From positions 1 to 59,436 of the forward strand of contig DATJFQ010000058.1 in assembly GCA_035495555.1 (NCBI GenBank): a DNA stretch of 59,436 nucleotides, given 5' to 3'. Origin of the DNA: DATJFQ01 sp035495555 (GTDB taxonomy: Bacteria > Acidobacteriota > Vicinamibacteria > Vicinamibacterales > 2-12-FULL-66-21). The notes under the pieces are model-generated. The model was not told the DNA's origin, ran no database searches, and was given only the letters and a program-made list of their open reading frames with translations. Positions 45,368-54,351 of the stretch are shown here, in pieces; the first letter of the stretch is position 1; each line of letters starts with the position of its first letter. The position numbers and the translations under genes were made by a program.

Positions 45368-47494
45368 CTATCGCCACAAATACCACCCGAGAATCAACAC
45401 GACCCCGGCGAACAGTGAGGCGGCATACGTCCGGATCGAGCCGGTCTGCGCACGGCGCAGGCCGCTGCTCGTCGCGCGCACCAGCGCGCCAACGCCGTTC
45501 ACGGCACCGTCGATCACGCCGACGTCGATGCCGCGCCACAACCCCACTCGGGAGCCGTTCTCGATCGGGTGCACGATGGCGGCGTCGTATAACTCGTCGA
45601 CGTAATACTTGTTGAGCAGCAGCGTGTAGACAGGCGACAGGCTCCTGGCCATTCGAGCCGCCGCCGCTCGATTCCTGTACCAGAAATAGAACGCGATCAG
45701 GATGCCGGCCGCGGCGGCGCCGACGGAGACGCCCATCAGCGTGTATTCCACCCCTTGCGCCTCGGTGCCCTCCCCGTGCGTCGCGGCCGCGCCTTCGTTG
45801 GGCGCCGTCGCGGGAGTCGTACCGGCGGGGCCGAACTCTCCAATGGCGGTCGCGTGCGCCTCGAACGACGGCTCGAGGAACCGCTCCAACCGGTTGGACC
45901 CGCCGAGCGCCTGTGGCACGCCGACGAAGCCGGCGAAGATGGACCCGATTGCAAGCACGATGAGCGCAAACGCCATCGCAGGCGGCGCATCGTGCAGCGC
46001 GCCGTGGGGTGCTCCGTGCTTGGCGCTCGGTGCGCCGTGCGGGGTGCTCGGTGCGCCGTGCGGGGTGCTCGGTGCGCCGCCGGCGCCGATTGCTGACGCG
46101 CCGTGGCCGGCGGCCTGGGCCGTCGGCTCCTCTTCTTCCGGATGCGCCGGTGCGGCGGGGGCGTCATGTCGACGCTCGCCGAAGAAGGTCAGGAACACGA
46201 GCCTGAACATGTACGTCGCCGTGAGCAGCGCCGTCAGGACGCCAATCGCCCAGAGGATGTGAAACCCCTTCGAGTACGCGTTGAAGAGGATCTCGTCCTT
46301 GCTGAAGAAGCCGGCGAGCGGCGGGATGCCCGAGATCGCGATGGTGGCGATCAGGAACGTCCAGAACGTAATCGGCAGCGCCTTTCGCAATCCGCCCATG
46401 TTGCGCATGTCCTGCTCACCGGCGAGCGCATGAATCACCGCGCCGGAGCCGAGGAAGAGCAGCGCCTTGAAGAAGGCGTGCGTATACAGGTGGAACACGC
46501 CCGCGGCATACGCCCCGACGCCCATCGCCAGGAACATGTACCCGAGCTGCGAGACGGTGGAGTACGCGAGGACGCGCTTGATGTCGTTCTGCACCAGCCC
46601 GATCGTCCCCGCCATCAGCGCCGTCGCGGTGCCGATCCCGGCGACGATTCCCAGCGTGATCGGCGCGTGCTGGAACAGGACCGCGTTGCGGCCGATCATG
46701 TATACGCCTGCAGTCACCATGGTGGCCGCGTGGATCAGCGCCGACACCGGGGTCGGACCTTCCATCGCGTCCGGCAGCCAGACGTAAAGCGGGATCTGTG
46801 CGGACTTGCCCGTCGCGCCCAGGAAGAGCAGCAGTGTCGCGATCGTCATCGCGCCCATCACGTGCTCGACCGGCATGCCGGCGGCGCGGGAGGCGACCTC
46901 CTGGAAATCGAGCGACCCGAAGGTCACGAAGAGCAGGAGCATCCCGAGGATGAAGCCGAAGTCGCCGACGCGATTGACGATGAACGCTTTCTTGCCGGCG
47001 TCCGCCGCGGTCTTCTTCTTGAACCAGTACCCGATCAGGAGGTACGAGCACAGCCCGACGCCTTCCCACCCGACGAACATCACCGGGAAGTTCGCCCCGA
47101 GCACGAGGACCAGCATGAACGCCGCAAAGAGGTTCAGGTACGAGAAGTAGCGCGCGTATTCGCTGTCCGTCTCGTCGTGCATGTACGCCGTCGAGTAGAT
47201 GTGAATCAGCGAGCCGATGCCCGTGATGACGAGAATCATCACGGTCGCGAGCGGGTCGACTCTCAGCGCGAAGGGAATCTGGAAGTCACCCGACGGAATC
47301 CAGCGGAACACCGTCTGCTGGACGGCGTGCGTCGCGGCGGCGTTTGCGGTCAGCGACGCCATCACCGCGACAGCGAACGCGGCGAGCATCGCAAGGCACG
47401 CGAGACCGCCCGTGACCGCCTTCGGCAATCGTCGTCCGATCGACGTATTGATCAGGAAGCCCGCGAACGGAAGGAGCGGAATCAGCAGCAGCAT
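45368..47494 (-). CDS. nuoL: NADH-quinone oxidoreductase subunit L with expanded loops
   Basis: Distal proton-pumping subunit of complex I with the long lateral helix. 708 residues against about 610-660 in most. SIHIYSTAYMH-like LIHIYSTAYMHDETDSEYARYFSYLNLFAAFM, NRVGDFGFILGM, KSAQIPLYVWLPDAMEGPTPVSALIHAATMV and AYSTVSQLGYMFLAMG identify it. Two hydrophilic loops are enlarged: a Gly/Ala/Pro/His stretch with GAPSTPH repeats encoded by a heptamer array (46009-46078), and a Gly/Thr/Ala loop about 60 residues later. Both lie between helices near the C-terminus. Confidence 0.96.
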   Translation of the reverse strand: MLLLIPLLPFAGFLINTSIGRRLPKAVTGGLACLAMLAAFAVAVMASLTANAAATHAVQQTVFRWIPSGDFQIPFALRVDPLATVMILVITGIGSLIHIYSTAYMHDETDSEYARYFSYLNLFAAFMLVLVLGANFPVMFVGWEGVGLCSYLLIGYWFKKKTAADAGKKAFIVNRVGDFGFILGMLLLFVTFGSLDFQEVASRAAGMPVEHVMGAMTIATLLLFLGATGKSAQIPLYVWLPDAMEGPTPVSALIHAATMVTAGVYMIGRNAVLFQHAPITLGIVAGIGTATALMAGTIGLVQNDIKRVLAYSTVSQLGYMFLAMGVGAYAAGVFHLYTHAFFKALLFLGSGAVIHALAGEQDMRNMGGLRKALPITFWTFLIATIAISGIPPLAGFFSKDEILFNAYSKGFHILWAIGVLTALLTATYMFRLVFLTFFGERRHDAPAAPAHPEEEEPTAQAAGHGASAIGAGGAPSTPHGAPSTPHGAPSAKHGAPHGALHDAPPAMAFALIVLAIGSIFAGFVGVPQALGGSNRLERFLEPSFEAHATAIGEFGPAGTTPATAPNEGAAATHGEGTEAQGVEYTLMGVSVGAAAAGILIAFYFWYRNRAAAARMARSLSPVYTLLLNKYYVDELYDAAIVHPIENGSRVGLWRGIDVGVIDGAVNGVGALVRATSSGLRRAQTGSIRTYAASLFAGVVLILGWYLWR
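46009..46078. repeat. Heptamer array inside nuoL
   Basis: Ten seven-base units: GTGCTCC, GTGCTTG, GCGCTCG, GTGCGCC, then GTGCGGG-GTGCTCG-GTGCGCC twice in perfect 21-base copies (46037-46057 and 46058-46078). The frame is kept because three heptamers equal seven codons; the product is the GAPSTPH peptide repeat. Confidence 0.9.
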
Positions 47495-47504
47495 GAAGCG
47501 CAGG

Positions 47505-47807
47505 TCACCACTTGAGGAGGGTGAAGGCGTCCGGGCTCAACGTCTCCCGGTGACGGAAGAGCGCTATCACGAGGGCGAGGCCCACGGCCGCCTCCGCGGC
47601 GGCCACCGTCATGACGAAGAAGGTGATGATCTGGCCGTCGACGGTGCCGAGATACCGGCCGACCGCGACGAACGTCACGTTGACCGCATTGAGCATGATC
47701 TCGATCGACAGCAGGATCGTGATCAGATTCCGGCGAAGGAACACCCCCGCCGTGCCAATCGCGAACAGGATCCCCGACAGAACGAGGTAGTGGTTCAGCG
47801 AAATCAC
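47505..47807 (-). CDS. nuoK: NADH-quinone oxidoreductase subunit K
   Basis: Small membrane subunit with three helices; 100 residues from GTG at 47807, the family's standard length. YLVLSGILFAIGTAGVFLRRNLITILLSIEIMLNAVNVTFVA carries the conserved membrane glutamate. It begins one base after the nuoJ stop; the frame extends upstream only into nuoJ. Confidence 0.96.
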   Translation of the reverse strand: MISLNHYLVLSGILFAIGTAGVFLRRNLITILLSIEIMLNAVNVTFVAVGRYLGTVDGQIITFFVMTVAAAEAAVGLALVIALFRHRETLSPDAFTLLKW

Positions 47808-47808
47808 C

Positions 47809-48324
47809 TTATTGCCCCCTGCGCGCAATCACGACGGCGCCGACCATCGACACGAGAATCAGAATGGACGTGACTTCGAACGCGAACGCATGCGTCGTGA
47901 AAATTGCAAGGCCAATCCGCGAGACGGAGCTGATATTCGCGATCGTTGCCGGATCGTTGCCGAACCAGGTGAGCCCGAGCCGCGACAGGCCCCAGACCAG
48001 TTCCACCGCCAGCAGCATCGACAGCAGCGCGCCGATCTGCATGCCGCGCGGTCCGAGCACGGGCGGCGCGGCATCCGCCTCGGTGTGCGCGTTGAGCAGC
48101 ATGACGACGAACAGGAAGAGCACCATGATGGCGCCCGCGTAAATGATGATTTGCGTGACGGCAGAGAACGGCGCATCCAGCAGGACGTAAAGACCGGCCA
48201 GCGCGCCAAACGACACAATCAGCAGCATCACGCTGTGCATCGGGTTGCGCTGTGCGACGACGCCGAGCGACGCGAGCACCGCGATCGCGGCGAAGACGAA
48301 GAAGCCGATGGCGTTCAGGTCCAT
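47809..48324 (-). CDS. nuoJ: NADH-quinone oxidoreductase subunit J
   Basis: Membrane subunit next to the quinone channel. 171 residues, five helices; GFFVFAAIAVLASLGVVAQRNPMHSVMLLIVSFGALAGLYVLLDAPF and IIIYAGAIMVLFLFVVMLLN with the conserved tyrosine of TM3 identify it. It follows nuoH directly; nuoI, which normally lies between nuoH and nuoJ, is missing. Confidence 0.95.
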   Translation of the reverse strand: MDLNAIGFFVFAAIAVLASLGVVAQRNPMHSVMLLIVSFGALAGLYVLLDAPFSAVTQIIIYAGAIMVLFLFVVMLLNAHTEADAAPPVLGPRGMQIGALLSMLLAVELVWGLSRLGLTWFGNDPATIANISSVSRIGLAIFTTHAFAFEVTSILILVSMVGAVVIARRGQ

Positions 48325-48327
48325 AGC

Positions 48328-49362
48328 TCAGCCCAGCCAGATCACGAGCGCCGCCGTCGCGACGAGGTTGATGAGAGCGGCCGGCAGCAGCCATTTCCAC
48401 CCGAATTCCATCAACTGGTCATAGCGATACCTGGGAAGCGTCCACCGCATCCAGACGTAGAAGAAGAGGATGGCCAGGACCTTGATCATGAACCAGATCC
48501 AGCCGAGCCAGTCCGGCAGCAGCGGTCCCAGCCACCCGCCCAGGAACAGGCTCGTGGCCACAGCGGACACGGTCACCATGTTCACGTATTCGGCGAGGAA
48601 GAACAGGCCGAAGCTCATGCTGCTGTATTCGGTGTGATAGCCGGCAACGAGCTCCTGCTCCGCTTCGGGAAAATCGAACGGAGCCCGGTTCGTTTCCGCG
48701 ACGCCGGCAGTGAGAAAGATGAGGAAGCCGACCGGCTGCAGGAAGATGTACCAGCGCGGGATGAACTGGAACCAATATCCCGACTGGTTCAACACGATCT
48801 CTCGCAGCGACAACGTCCCGGCGAGCATCACGACCGACGCGAGCGCGAGGCCGTAGGACAGCTCGTAACTGATCATCTGCGCCGACGAGCGCAGTCCGCC
48901 GAGCAGCGAGTACTTGCTGTTCGAACTCCAGCCGGCGAGCACGATGCCGTAAACGCCCATCGACGTGATCGCGAAGACGACGAGCACCGCCACGTTGACA
49001 TCGGTCACTTCGAGGCGGAGCGGTTCGCTCAGCAGCCCGAACAGCGTCGTTTCGGTGCCGAACGGCACCACCGAGAAGGCCGCGAGCGCGGCGACCGTCG
49101 AAAGAATCGGCGCAATGGCGAAGATGAACGCGTCGGCCGCTTTCGGCCGCAGCTCCTCTTTGAACAGCAGCTTCAGCACGTCGGCGAACGGCTGCAGCGC
49201 CCCTTCGTATCCGACCCGGTTCGGCCCGACGCGATCCTGGATATACGCGCAGACCTTCCGTTCCATCCACACCATGAACGCGGACGACAGCACCAGCAGG
49301 TTCATCACCACGAAGATGAGCACCAGGTGCGCGACAACCGTCGGATTGACGAAGGCGGGCAT
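48328..49362 (-). CDS. nuoH: NADH-quinone oxidoreductase subunit H
   Basis: Membrane subunit that forms the quinone-binding chamber with NuoB and NuoD. 344 residues from ATG at 49362, sharing one base with the nuoF stop (TGATG). MVWMERKVCAYIQDRVGPNRVGYEGALQPFADVLKLLFKEE, AGVAETNRAPFDFPEAEQELVAGYHTEYSSM and WMRWTLPRYRYDQLM are diagnostic. nuoG, which normally separates F from H, is absent. Confidence 0.97.
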   Translation of the reverse strand: MPAFVNPTVVAHLVLIFVVMNLLVLSSAFMVWMERKVCAYIQDRVGPNRVGYEGALQPFADVLKLLFKEELRPKAADAFIFAIAPILSTVAALAAFSVVPFGTETTLFGLLSEPLRLEVTDVNVAVLVVFAITSMGVYGIVLAGWSSNSKYSLLGGLRSSAQMISYELSYGLALASVVMLAGTLSLREIVLNQSGYWFQFIPRWYIFLQPVGFLIFLTAGVAETNRAPFDFPEAEQELVAGYHTEYSSMSFGLFFLAEYVNMVTVSAVATSLFLGGWLGPLLPDWLGWIWFMIKVLAILFFYVWMRWTLPRYRYDQLMEFGWKWLLPAALINLVATAALVIWLG

Positions 49363-50654
49363 CAGTGTACCGCCACCGCGCCGCGGGCGCGCCAGTCCGA
49401 GGGGACCGTGCAGCGGCCCTCGCGGATGTGGTCCTCGTACTCGGACCGGAATTGCTTGAGCGTCGTGAGCGGCGGCGTCGCCTCCGCATCGCCGAACGCG
49501 CACAGCGTCTTCCCGGCGATGTTGTTAGCGACGCTGGTCAGCAGATCGAGGTCGCGCATCTCACCTTCGCCGCGCTCGATCTTCGACAGAATCTTGTAGA
49601 GCCACTCGCCGCCCTCGCGGCAGGGGGTGCACTTTCCGCAGGATTCGTGCTTGTAGAAGTGCATCAGGTTCTGCGCGACCCAGACCATGCACGTCGTCTC
49701 GTCCATCACGATGATGCCGGCGGACCCGAGCAGCGAGCCCGCTTTCTGGACGCCGTCGAAGCTTGCAGGAATGTCGAGCTGATCCGGCATGAGAATCGGC
49801 ACCGACGATCCCCCCGGGATGACCGCCTTGAGCTGATGGCCATCGCGGATTCCGCCCGCCATCCCGAAGATGATTTCCTTCAGCGTCGTGTTCATCGACG
49901 CCTCGTACACGCCCGGACGCTTCACGTGCCCGCTGACGCAATACAACTTCGGCCCGCCGTTCTTCTCGGGACCGAGCGACGCGAACCACTCGGCGCCGTT
50001 GGTGATGATCGACGGGAGGTTGCAGAGCGTCTCGACGTTGTTGACCGCCGTCGGCTTGTTGTAAAGCCCGGCAACGGCGGGAAACGGCGGCTTGATCCGC
50101 GGCTGCGCGCGCTTGCCTTCGAGCGATTCGATGAGCGCCGTCTCCTCGCCCGCTTCGTACGCCCCGGCGCCGCGGTGCAGGACGATGTCGCAGCTCCAGC
50201 CGGAGCCCATCACGTTGTTCCCGGCGTAACCCTGCGCGTACGCCTTGGCCAGCTCCGCTTCGAGCACCCGCTGCACGTGATAGAACTCGCCGCGGATGTA
50301 GATGTACGCGACCTTCGCGCCGATCGCCCAGCATCCGATCAGACAGCCTTCGAACAGGAGATGCGGGTTGCGCTCCATGAGCACGTGGTCCTTGAACGTG
50401 CCCGGTTCGCTCTCGTCGGCGTTGCACGCGATATAGCGCGGCTCGCTCTTCTTGTCGACGAACTGCCACTTCAGGCCTGTCGGAAACCCGGCGCCGCCGC
50501 GGCCGCGCAGTCCGGACGCCTTCACGGTCTCGATGACGTCATTGGGCTGCATCGAGAGCGCCTTCTGCAATCCCTGGTAACCTTCGTGCTTCAGGTAAAA
50601 ATCGAGCGTGAAGCTGTTGGGCTCTCTGACGTACCGAGTGAGTATGGGCTCCAT
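49362..50654 (-). CDS. nuoF: NADH-quinone oxidoreductase subunit F
   Basis: FMN- and NADH-binding subunit of the peripheral arm. 430 residues from ATG at 50654 (MEPILTRYVREPNSFTLDFYLKHEGYQ); a TTG eight codons earlier is less convincing. GLRGRGGAGFPTGLKW is the NADH loop, CNADESEPGTFKDH the FMN region, and ESCGKCTPCREG ... TLCAFGD the four-Cys N3 [4Fe-4S] site. Overlaps the nuoH start by one base. Confidence 0.96.
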   Translation of the reverse strand: MEPILTRYVREPNSFTLDFYLKHEGYQGLQKALSMQPNDVIETVKASGLRGRGGAGFPTGLKWQFVDKKSEPRYIACNADESEPGTFKDHVLMERNPHLLFEGCLIGCWAIGAKVAYIYIRGEFYHVQRVLEAELAKAYAQGYAGNNVMGSGWSCDIVLHRGAGAYEAGEETALIESLEGKRAQPRIKPPFPAVAGLYNKPTAVNNVETLCNLPSIITNGAEWFASLGPEKNGGPKLYCVSGHVKRPGVYEASMNTTLKEIIFGMAGGIRDGHQLKAVIPGGSSVPILMPDQLDIPASFDGVQKAGSLLGSAGIIVMDETTCMVWVAQNLMHFYKHESCGKCTPCREGGEWLYKILSKIERGEGEMRDLDLLTSVANNIAGKTLCAFGDAEATPPLTTLKQFRSEYEDHIREGRCTVPSDWRARGAVAVH

Positions 50655-50725
50655 GGCTTGGTTGAAAGTCTCCGTCAACTACGCAACTGCCAACGGCACA
50701 ACGGAAGTTGTGAGATCGGTGGTTG

Positions 50726-51328
50726 TCATCGCTCCACCTGCAGATGACAACCCGATAGCACGGCCGGGCCCCGCTGCCGCAGGTCTTCCAGCAGCGTCGA
50801 GCAGTTCTCCGGCGTGACCCGTTCCGCCCAATGTTCGTTGTTCACCATCACGACCGGCGCCCGATCGCAGGCGCCAAGGCACTCGAATTCGAGCAGCGTG
50901 AACATCCCCGACGCGTCCGTCTCGCCGACGGCAATCCCCAGCTTCTCGCTCAGCGTCTCGACGACGCGCTCGGCCCCGGCAAGCGCGCACGAAAGCGTTC
51001 GGCACACTTGCAGCACGTACTTGCCGACCGGCGCTTTGTAGAACATCACGTAGTACGTCGCGACGTCCTCGACGTCCGCCGGCGTGATGCGCAGGAACTC
51101 GGCGACGTGCCGCATCGCGCTCGCGGTGAGGTAGCCCTGCTGCTCCTGGACGAGGTACAGCGCGGCAAGCACCGCGGACTTGCGCTGCTCCGGCGGATAC
51201 CTGCTGCAGATGTCCTCGAGGTTCGCCGCTCGCTCCGGCGTGAACACGAAGGGCTGCCCCTCGTCGACGAGCTTGCGCTCCGACTTGTGCCAGCCCTCGC
51301 CGTACGGCATGAGGGGATGGAAACTCAT
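50726..51328 (-). CDS. nuoE: NADH-quinone oxidoreductase subunit E
   Basis: 24-kDa-type subunit with the N1a [2Fe-2S] cluster. 200 residues. CSRYPPEQRKSAVLAALYLVQEQQGYLT, TPADVEDVATYYVMFYKAPVGK, and the cluster cysteines VCRTLSC ... FECLGACDRAPVVMVN. ATG at 51328 overlaps the nuoD stop by four bases. Confidence 0.96.
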   Translation of the reverse strand: MSFHPLMPYGEGWHKSERKLVDEGQPFVFTPERAANLEDICSRYPPEQRKSAVLAALYLVQEQQGYLTASAMRHVAEFLRITPADVEDVATYYVMFYKAPVGKYVLQVCRTLSCALAGAERVVETLSEKLGIAVGETDASGMFTLLEFECLGACDRAPVVMVNNEHWAERVTPENCSTLLEDLRQRGPAVLSGCHLQVER

Positions 51329-52512
51329 CGATCCGTGTCTCCCATGACCACGTCGGTCGAGCCGATCACCGCGATCACGTCAGCGATCATGCCGCCCTCG
51401 ATCATCTTCGGGACGGCCTGGCACGCGTAGAAACTCGGCGGACGCAGCTTGATCCGGTAGGGACGGTTCGATCCGTCGGAATAGATATAGAACCCGTGCT
51501 CGCCGCGCGGACCCTCGACCGGCACGTACGCGTCCCCGGGTGGAACGGTAAAGCCTTGCGAGTAGATCAGGAAGTGCTGAATCAAGGCTTCCATCTCGGT
51601 GTAGACCTTGTCCTTCGGCGGCGGCACGATCCGGTAGTCTTCGATGTCGAATTGCCCGCGGGGCGCAATACGCTCAATCGCCTGCCTGGCAATCCTGACG
51701 CTCTGCCGCATCTCTTCGATGCGCACCAGGTAGCGGTCGTATACGTCGCCGTTCTGCTGGACCGGTACATCGAACTCGTAGGTTTCGTATCCGCTGTAGG
51801 GCAGCGCCTTGCGCACGTCGTAGCCGACGCCGGCCGCCCGAAGGACGGGGCCGACGAGCCCGTACGCGATGGTGTCCTCCCGCGACATCACGCCGACGCC
51901 CCGCGTGCGCTTCAACCAGATCTGGTTCTTCGTCAGCAGCGCTTCGTATTCGTCGATCTTCGACGGGAAGCGGTCGAGGAACGCGTTGACCGCCGCATGA
52001 AATCCCGGCGGCAGATCCTCACGCAGTCCGCCGATCCGGATGTAACTCGGAAACATCCGGAACCCGGCGATCATCTCGTTGATATTGAGGATGATCTCCC
52101 GCTCGCGGAAGCAGTACATCATCACCGACACGGCGCCGATCTCGAGCGCGTGCGTGCCGAGCGACACGAGATGGCTGGAGATGCGCTGGAGTTCGACGAG
52201 CAGGACACGGATGTCCTTGACCCGCTGCGGCATCCGCTCCTCGACCCCCATCAGCCGCTCGGCGGACAGCGCAAACGCCAGCGAGTTCGACTGGGCCGCG
52301 AGATAGTCCATCCGCTCGACCAGCGGAATCACCTGCTGCCATTTCTTCTGTTCGGAAGTCTTCTCGATGCCGGTATGCAGGAAGCCGATGGTCGCGTCCG
52401 CGCTGACGACGGTCTCCCCCGACAGCTCCAGAATGAGGCGCAGCACGCCATGCGTGCTGGGGTGCTGCGGCCCCATGTTGACGGTCATCGTCTCGGTGCG
52501 TAGTTCAGGCAT
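51325..52512 (-). CDS. nuoD: NADH-quinone oxidoreductase subunit D
   Basis: 49-kDa-type subunit lining the quinone site. 395 residues. VNMGPQHPSTHGVLRLILEL, IGFLHTGIEK, ERMDYLAAQSNSLAFALSAE and SIGSTD-like VIGSTDVVMGDTDR at the C-terminus. ATG at 52512. Separated from nuoC by gmhA and a heptamer array, so the common C-D adjacency is broken. Confidence 0.97.
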   Translation of the reverse strand: MPELRTETMTVNMGPQHPSTHGVLRLILELSGETVVSADATIGFLHTGIEKTSEQKKWQQVIPLVERMDYLAAQSNSLAFALSAERLMGVEERMPQRVKDIRVLLVELQRISSHLVSLGTHALEIGAVSVMMYCFREREIILNINEMIAGFRMFPSYIRIGGLREDLPPGFHAAVNAFLDRFPSKIDEYEALLTKNQIWLKRTRGVGVMSREDTIAYGLVGPVLRAAGVGYDVRKALPYSGYETYEFDVPVQQNGDVYDRYLVRIEEMRQSVRIARQAIERIAPRGQFDIEDYRIVPPPKDKVYTEMEALIQHFLIYSQGFTVPPGDAYVPVEGPRGEHGFYIYSDGSNRPYRIKLRPPSFYACQAVPKMIEGGMIADVIAVIGSTDVVMGDTDR

Positions 52513-52514
52513 GT

Positions 52515-52584
52515 CAGTTGCCGGTCGCCGGTCTCCAGTTCGCAGTTGCCAGTTGCCAGTTGCGACTGGTTACCGGTTACTGGC
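52515..52584. repeat. Heptamer array with inverted units, gmhA-nuoD gap
   Basis: CAGTTGC, CGGTCGC, CGGTCTC, CAGTTCG, CAGTTGC, CAGTTGC, CAGTTGC (52515-52563) pass directly into GACTGGT, TACCGGT, TACTGGC (52564-52584), inverted members of the same word family. The inverted units reach the 3' end of gmhA. Confidence 0.85.
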
Positions 52585-53151
52585 CACTCCGTTCTCTATC
52601 AGTTCGCACATGACGTGCAGCAGCGTCCGATGCACTTCCTGCACGCGCGCGGTGCTCTGGTCGGGCACGTTCACGTGAATTTCTGCCGCCGACGCGGCGC
52701 TCCCACCGGTGCGCCCCGTCAGCGCGATCGTTTTCAACCCCTGCGCGCGGGCGGTCTGGAGCGCGGCCACGACGTTCGGCGAATCGCCGCTGGTCGTGAT
52801 CCCCAGCGCCACGTCGCCCGGCTGGCCGAACGCTTCCACCTGCCGCGCGAACACGCGCTCGAACGCGTAATCGTTCGCAAGCGCCGTCAGCACGCTCGTA
52901 TCCGTCGTCAGTGCCAGCGACGGGAGCGCCCGGCGTTCGCGCTGGAACCGCCCGACCAGTTCGGCGGCGAAGTGCTGCGCGTCCGAGGCGCTGCCGCCGT
53001 TGCCGAACACCAGAATCTTGCGGCCGTCCCCAAGCGCCTCCCGCATGACGGCCGCGGCGCGCAGCGTCGGCCCGAGATTCCGGCGCATGCGCTCGTGCAG
53101 CGCGCTCGCGGCGGCACACGCCGCGTCCGCAACGCGCGCGTCCTCTTCCAC
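52570..53151 (-). CDS. gmhA: Sedoheptulose-7-phosphate isomerase (GmhA)
   Basis: SIS-domain isomerase making D-glycero-D-manno-heptose 7-phosphate, first step of LPS heptose synthesis. 193 residues, normal. ILVFGNGGSASDAQHFAAELVGRFQRERRALPSLALTTDTS is close to the GmhA consensus, followed by ANDYAFERVFARQVEAFGQPGDVALGITTSGDSPNVV. It lies inside the nuo operon, 7 bases after nuoC. The HldA-like kinase (33102) would take the next step. Confidence 0.93.
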   Translation of the reverse strand: MEEDARVADAACAAASALHERMRRNLGPTLRAAAVMREALGDGRKILVFGNGGSASDAQHFAAELVGRFQRERRALPSLALTTDTSVLTALANDYAFERVFARQVEAFGQPGDVALGITTSGDSPNVVAALQTARAQGLKTIALTGRTGGSAASAAEIHVNVPDQSTARVQEVHRTLLHVMCELIENGVASNR

Positions 53152-53158
53152 CAGCCCG

Positions 53159-53728
53159 CTACTCCCGGCGCGCGCGATCGCGCGTCGCCTGCACGTTCTC
53201 GACGAACTCCTCCGGCGTGAGCTGGAGCGCCTCGAGGACCTTGTATGGCTTCTTGATCTGAACGGGATAGTCCTTGCGTGCCGGATGTCCCTCCCAGTCG
53301 TCCGGCATCAGAATGCGCCGCATGTCCGGGTGGCCGTCCACCTGGATCCCGAACATGTCCCACAACTCGCGCTCCGCCCAGTTCATCGAGGGCCAGATGG
53401 CGCTCGTGGTCGGAATCCGCGGGTCGGTCCCGGGCACGCGAACCTTGACCCTCAGCCGCTTCGCCGTGTCGCCCACTCCGGCAACGCCAAAGCTCGCCAG
53501 CAGAATCACGACTTCGAACCGCGGCTCGCGCGGCATGAAGTCGACGGCCGTCATGTCGGCCGCGAAAGCGAAGCGGAGTTCCGCGCGGTCGCGCAGTTCA
53601 CGACAGACGGGCTGCAGGTGTTCGGCCGCCACGTAAATGGCCGGCATGCCGTCGCCGCTCGGGGCGACGTCGAGCACACCCTCGGGATAGCCGCTCTTCA
53701 GCAGATCGACAATCGCCTGCGCAGTCAT
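53159..53728 (-). CDS. nuoC: NADH-quinone oxidoreductase subunit C
   Basis: 30-kDa-type subunit. 189 residues from ATG at 53728; the frame is open upstream through nuoB but that part is antisense-like and not coding. FEVVILLASFGVAG, RLRVKVRVPGTDPRIPTTSAIWPSMNWAERELWDMFGIQVDGHPDMRRILMPDDWEGHPARKDYPVQ is the family signature region (shown here in order WAERE...DMFGI...DWEGHP). It is 5 bases after nuoB and not fused to nuoD. Confidence 0.96.
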   Translation of the reverse strand: MTAQAIVDLLKSGYPEGVLDVAPSGDGMPAIYVAAEHLQPVCRELRDRAELRFAFAADMTAVDFMPREPRFEVVILLASFGVAGVGDTAKRLRVKVRVPGTDPRIPTTSAIWPSMNWAERELWDMFGIQVDGHPDMRRILMPDDWEGHPARKDYPVQIKKPYKVLEALQLTPEEFVENVQATRDRARRE

Positions 53729-53733
53729 GACGG

Positions 53734-54237
53734 CTACGCCAGCCTCACGCGTTGCGGCGACTCTTCGCTCGACAACTCCGTCAGCCGCTGCTGGTCGATC
53801 TTTCGTTGAAGCTGGATGATGCCGTAGATGAGGGACTCGGGCCGGGGCGGGCACCCCGGGACGAACACATCGACCGGGACGATGGCATCTACGCCCTGGA
53901 CGATCGCGTAATTGTCGAACACGCCGCCGACCGACGCGCACGCGCCCATGGAGATGACGTATTTGGGCTCGGGCATCTGGTCGTAGATGCGGCGCAGGAC
54001 CGGCGCCATCTTGCGCGACAGGCGGCCGGCGACAATCATCAGGTCCGACTGGCGCGGGGAGCCGCGGAACACCTCGGCGCCGAAGCGCGCGATATCGTAC
54101 CGCGAGGCGCTCATCGCCATCATTTCGATGGCGCAGCACGCGAGGCCGAACGTCACGGGCCAGATGGACGAGCGCCTCGCCCACTGCACCATCTTTTCGA
54201 CCGTTGTCGTCAGGACCGGAATTTCGAAATCCATCAT
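53734..54237 (-). CDS. nuoB: NADH-quinone oxidoreductase subunit B
   Basis: PSST-type subunit carrying the N2 [4Fe-4S] cluster. 167 residues. WPVTFGLACCAIEMMA has the tandem cysteines; ISMGACASVGGVFDNY and VDVFVPGCPPRPESLIYGI give the other two ligands. ATG at 54237 is followed upstream by a 114-base repeat-filled gap to nuoA. Confidence 0.97.
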   Translation of the reverse strand: MMDFEIPVLTTTVEKMVQWARRSSIWPVTFGLACCAIEMMAMSASRYDIARFGAEVFRGSPRQSDLMIVAGRLSRKMAPVLRRIYDQMPEPKYVISMGACASVGGVFDNYAIVQGVDAIVPVDVFVPGCPPRPESLIYGIIQLQRKIDQQRLTELSSEESPQRVRLA

Positions 54238-54240
54238 TTT

Positions 54241-54345
54241 CCGGGGGGCTTCGCCCCGCCGGCCCCCCTTGCACCCGCTCTCGCTCGCCGCTGCGCCGGC
54301 TCGCTCCGATCGCGTGGCTCGTTCGCGACGCTCACTCGCTTCTGC
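54241..54345. repeat. Diverged class A GC-rich repeat, nuoA-nuoB gap
   Basis: GGGGC-TTC-GCCCC hairpin followed by a CCCCCC tract, CTCGCTCGCCGC and TCACTCGCTTC words, closely parallel to 2619-2720. It occupies nearly the whole gap. Confidence 0.6.
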
Positions 54346-54351
54346 ATCCGA

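Noticed and set aside
49360..49364. A decayed nuoG between nuoF and nuoH
   Set aside because: The genes share one base; there is no space for a remnant.
53729..54274. Longer nuoC start at 54274, a possible NuoBC fusion
   Set aside because: The extra part is an out-of-frame reading of nuoB, which has its own intact frame.
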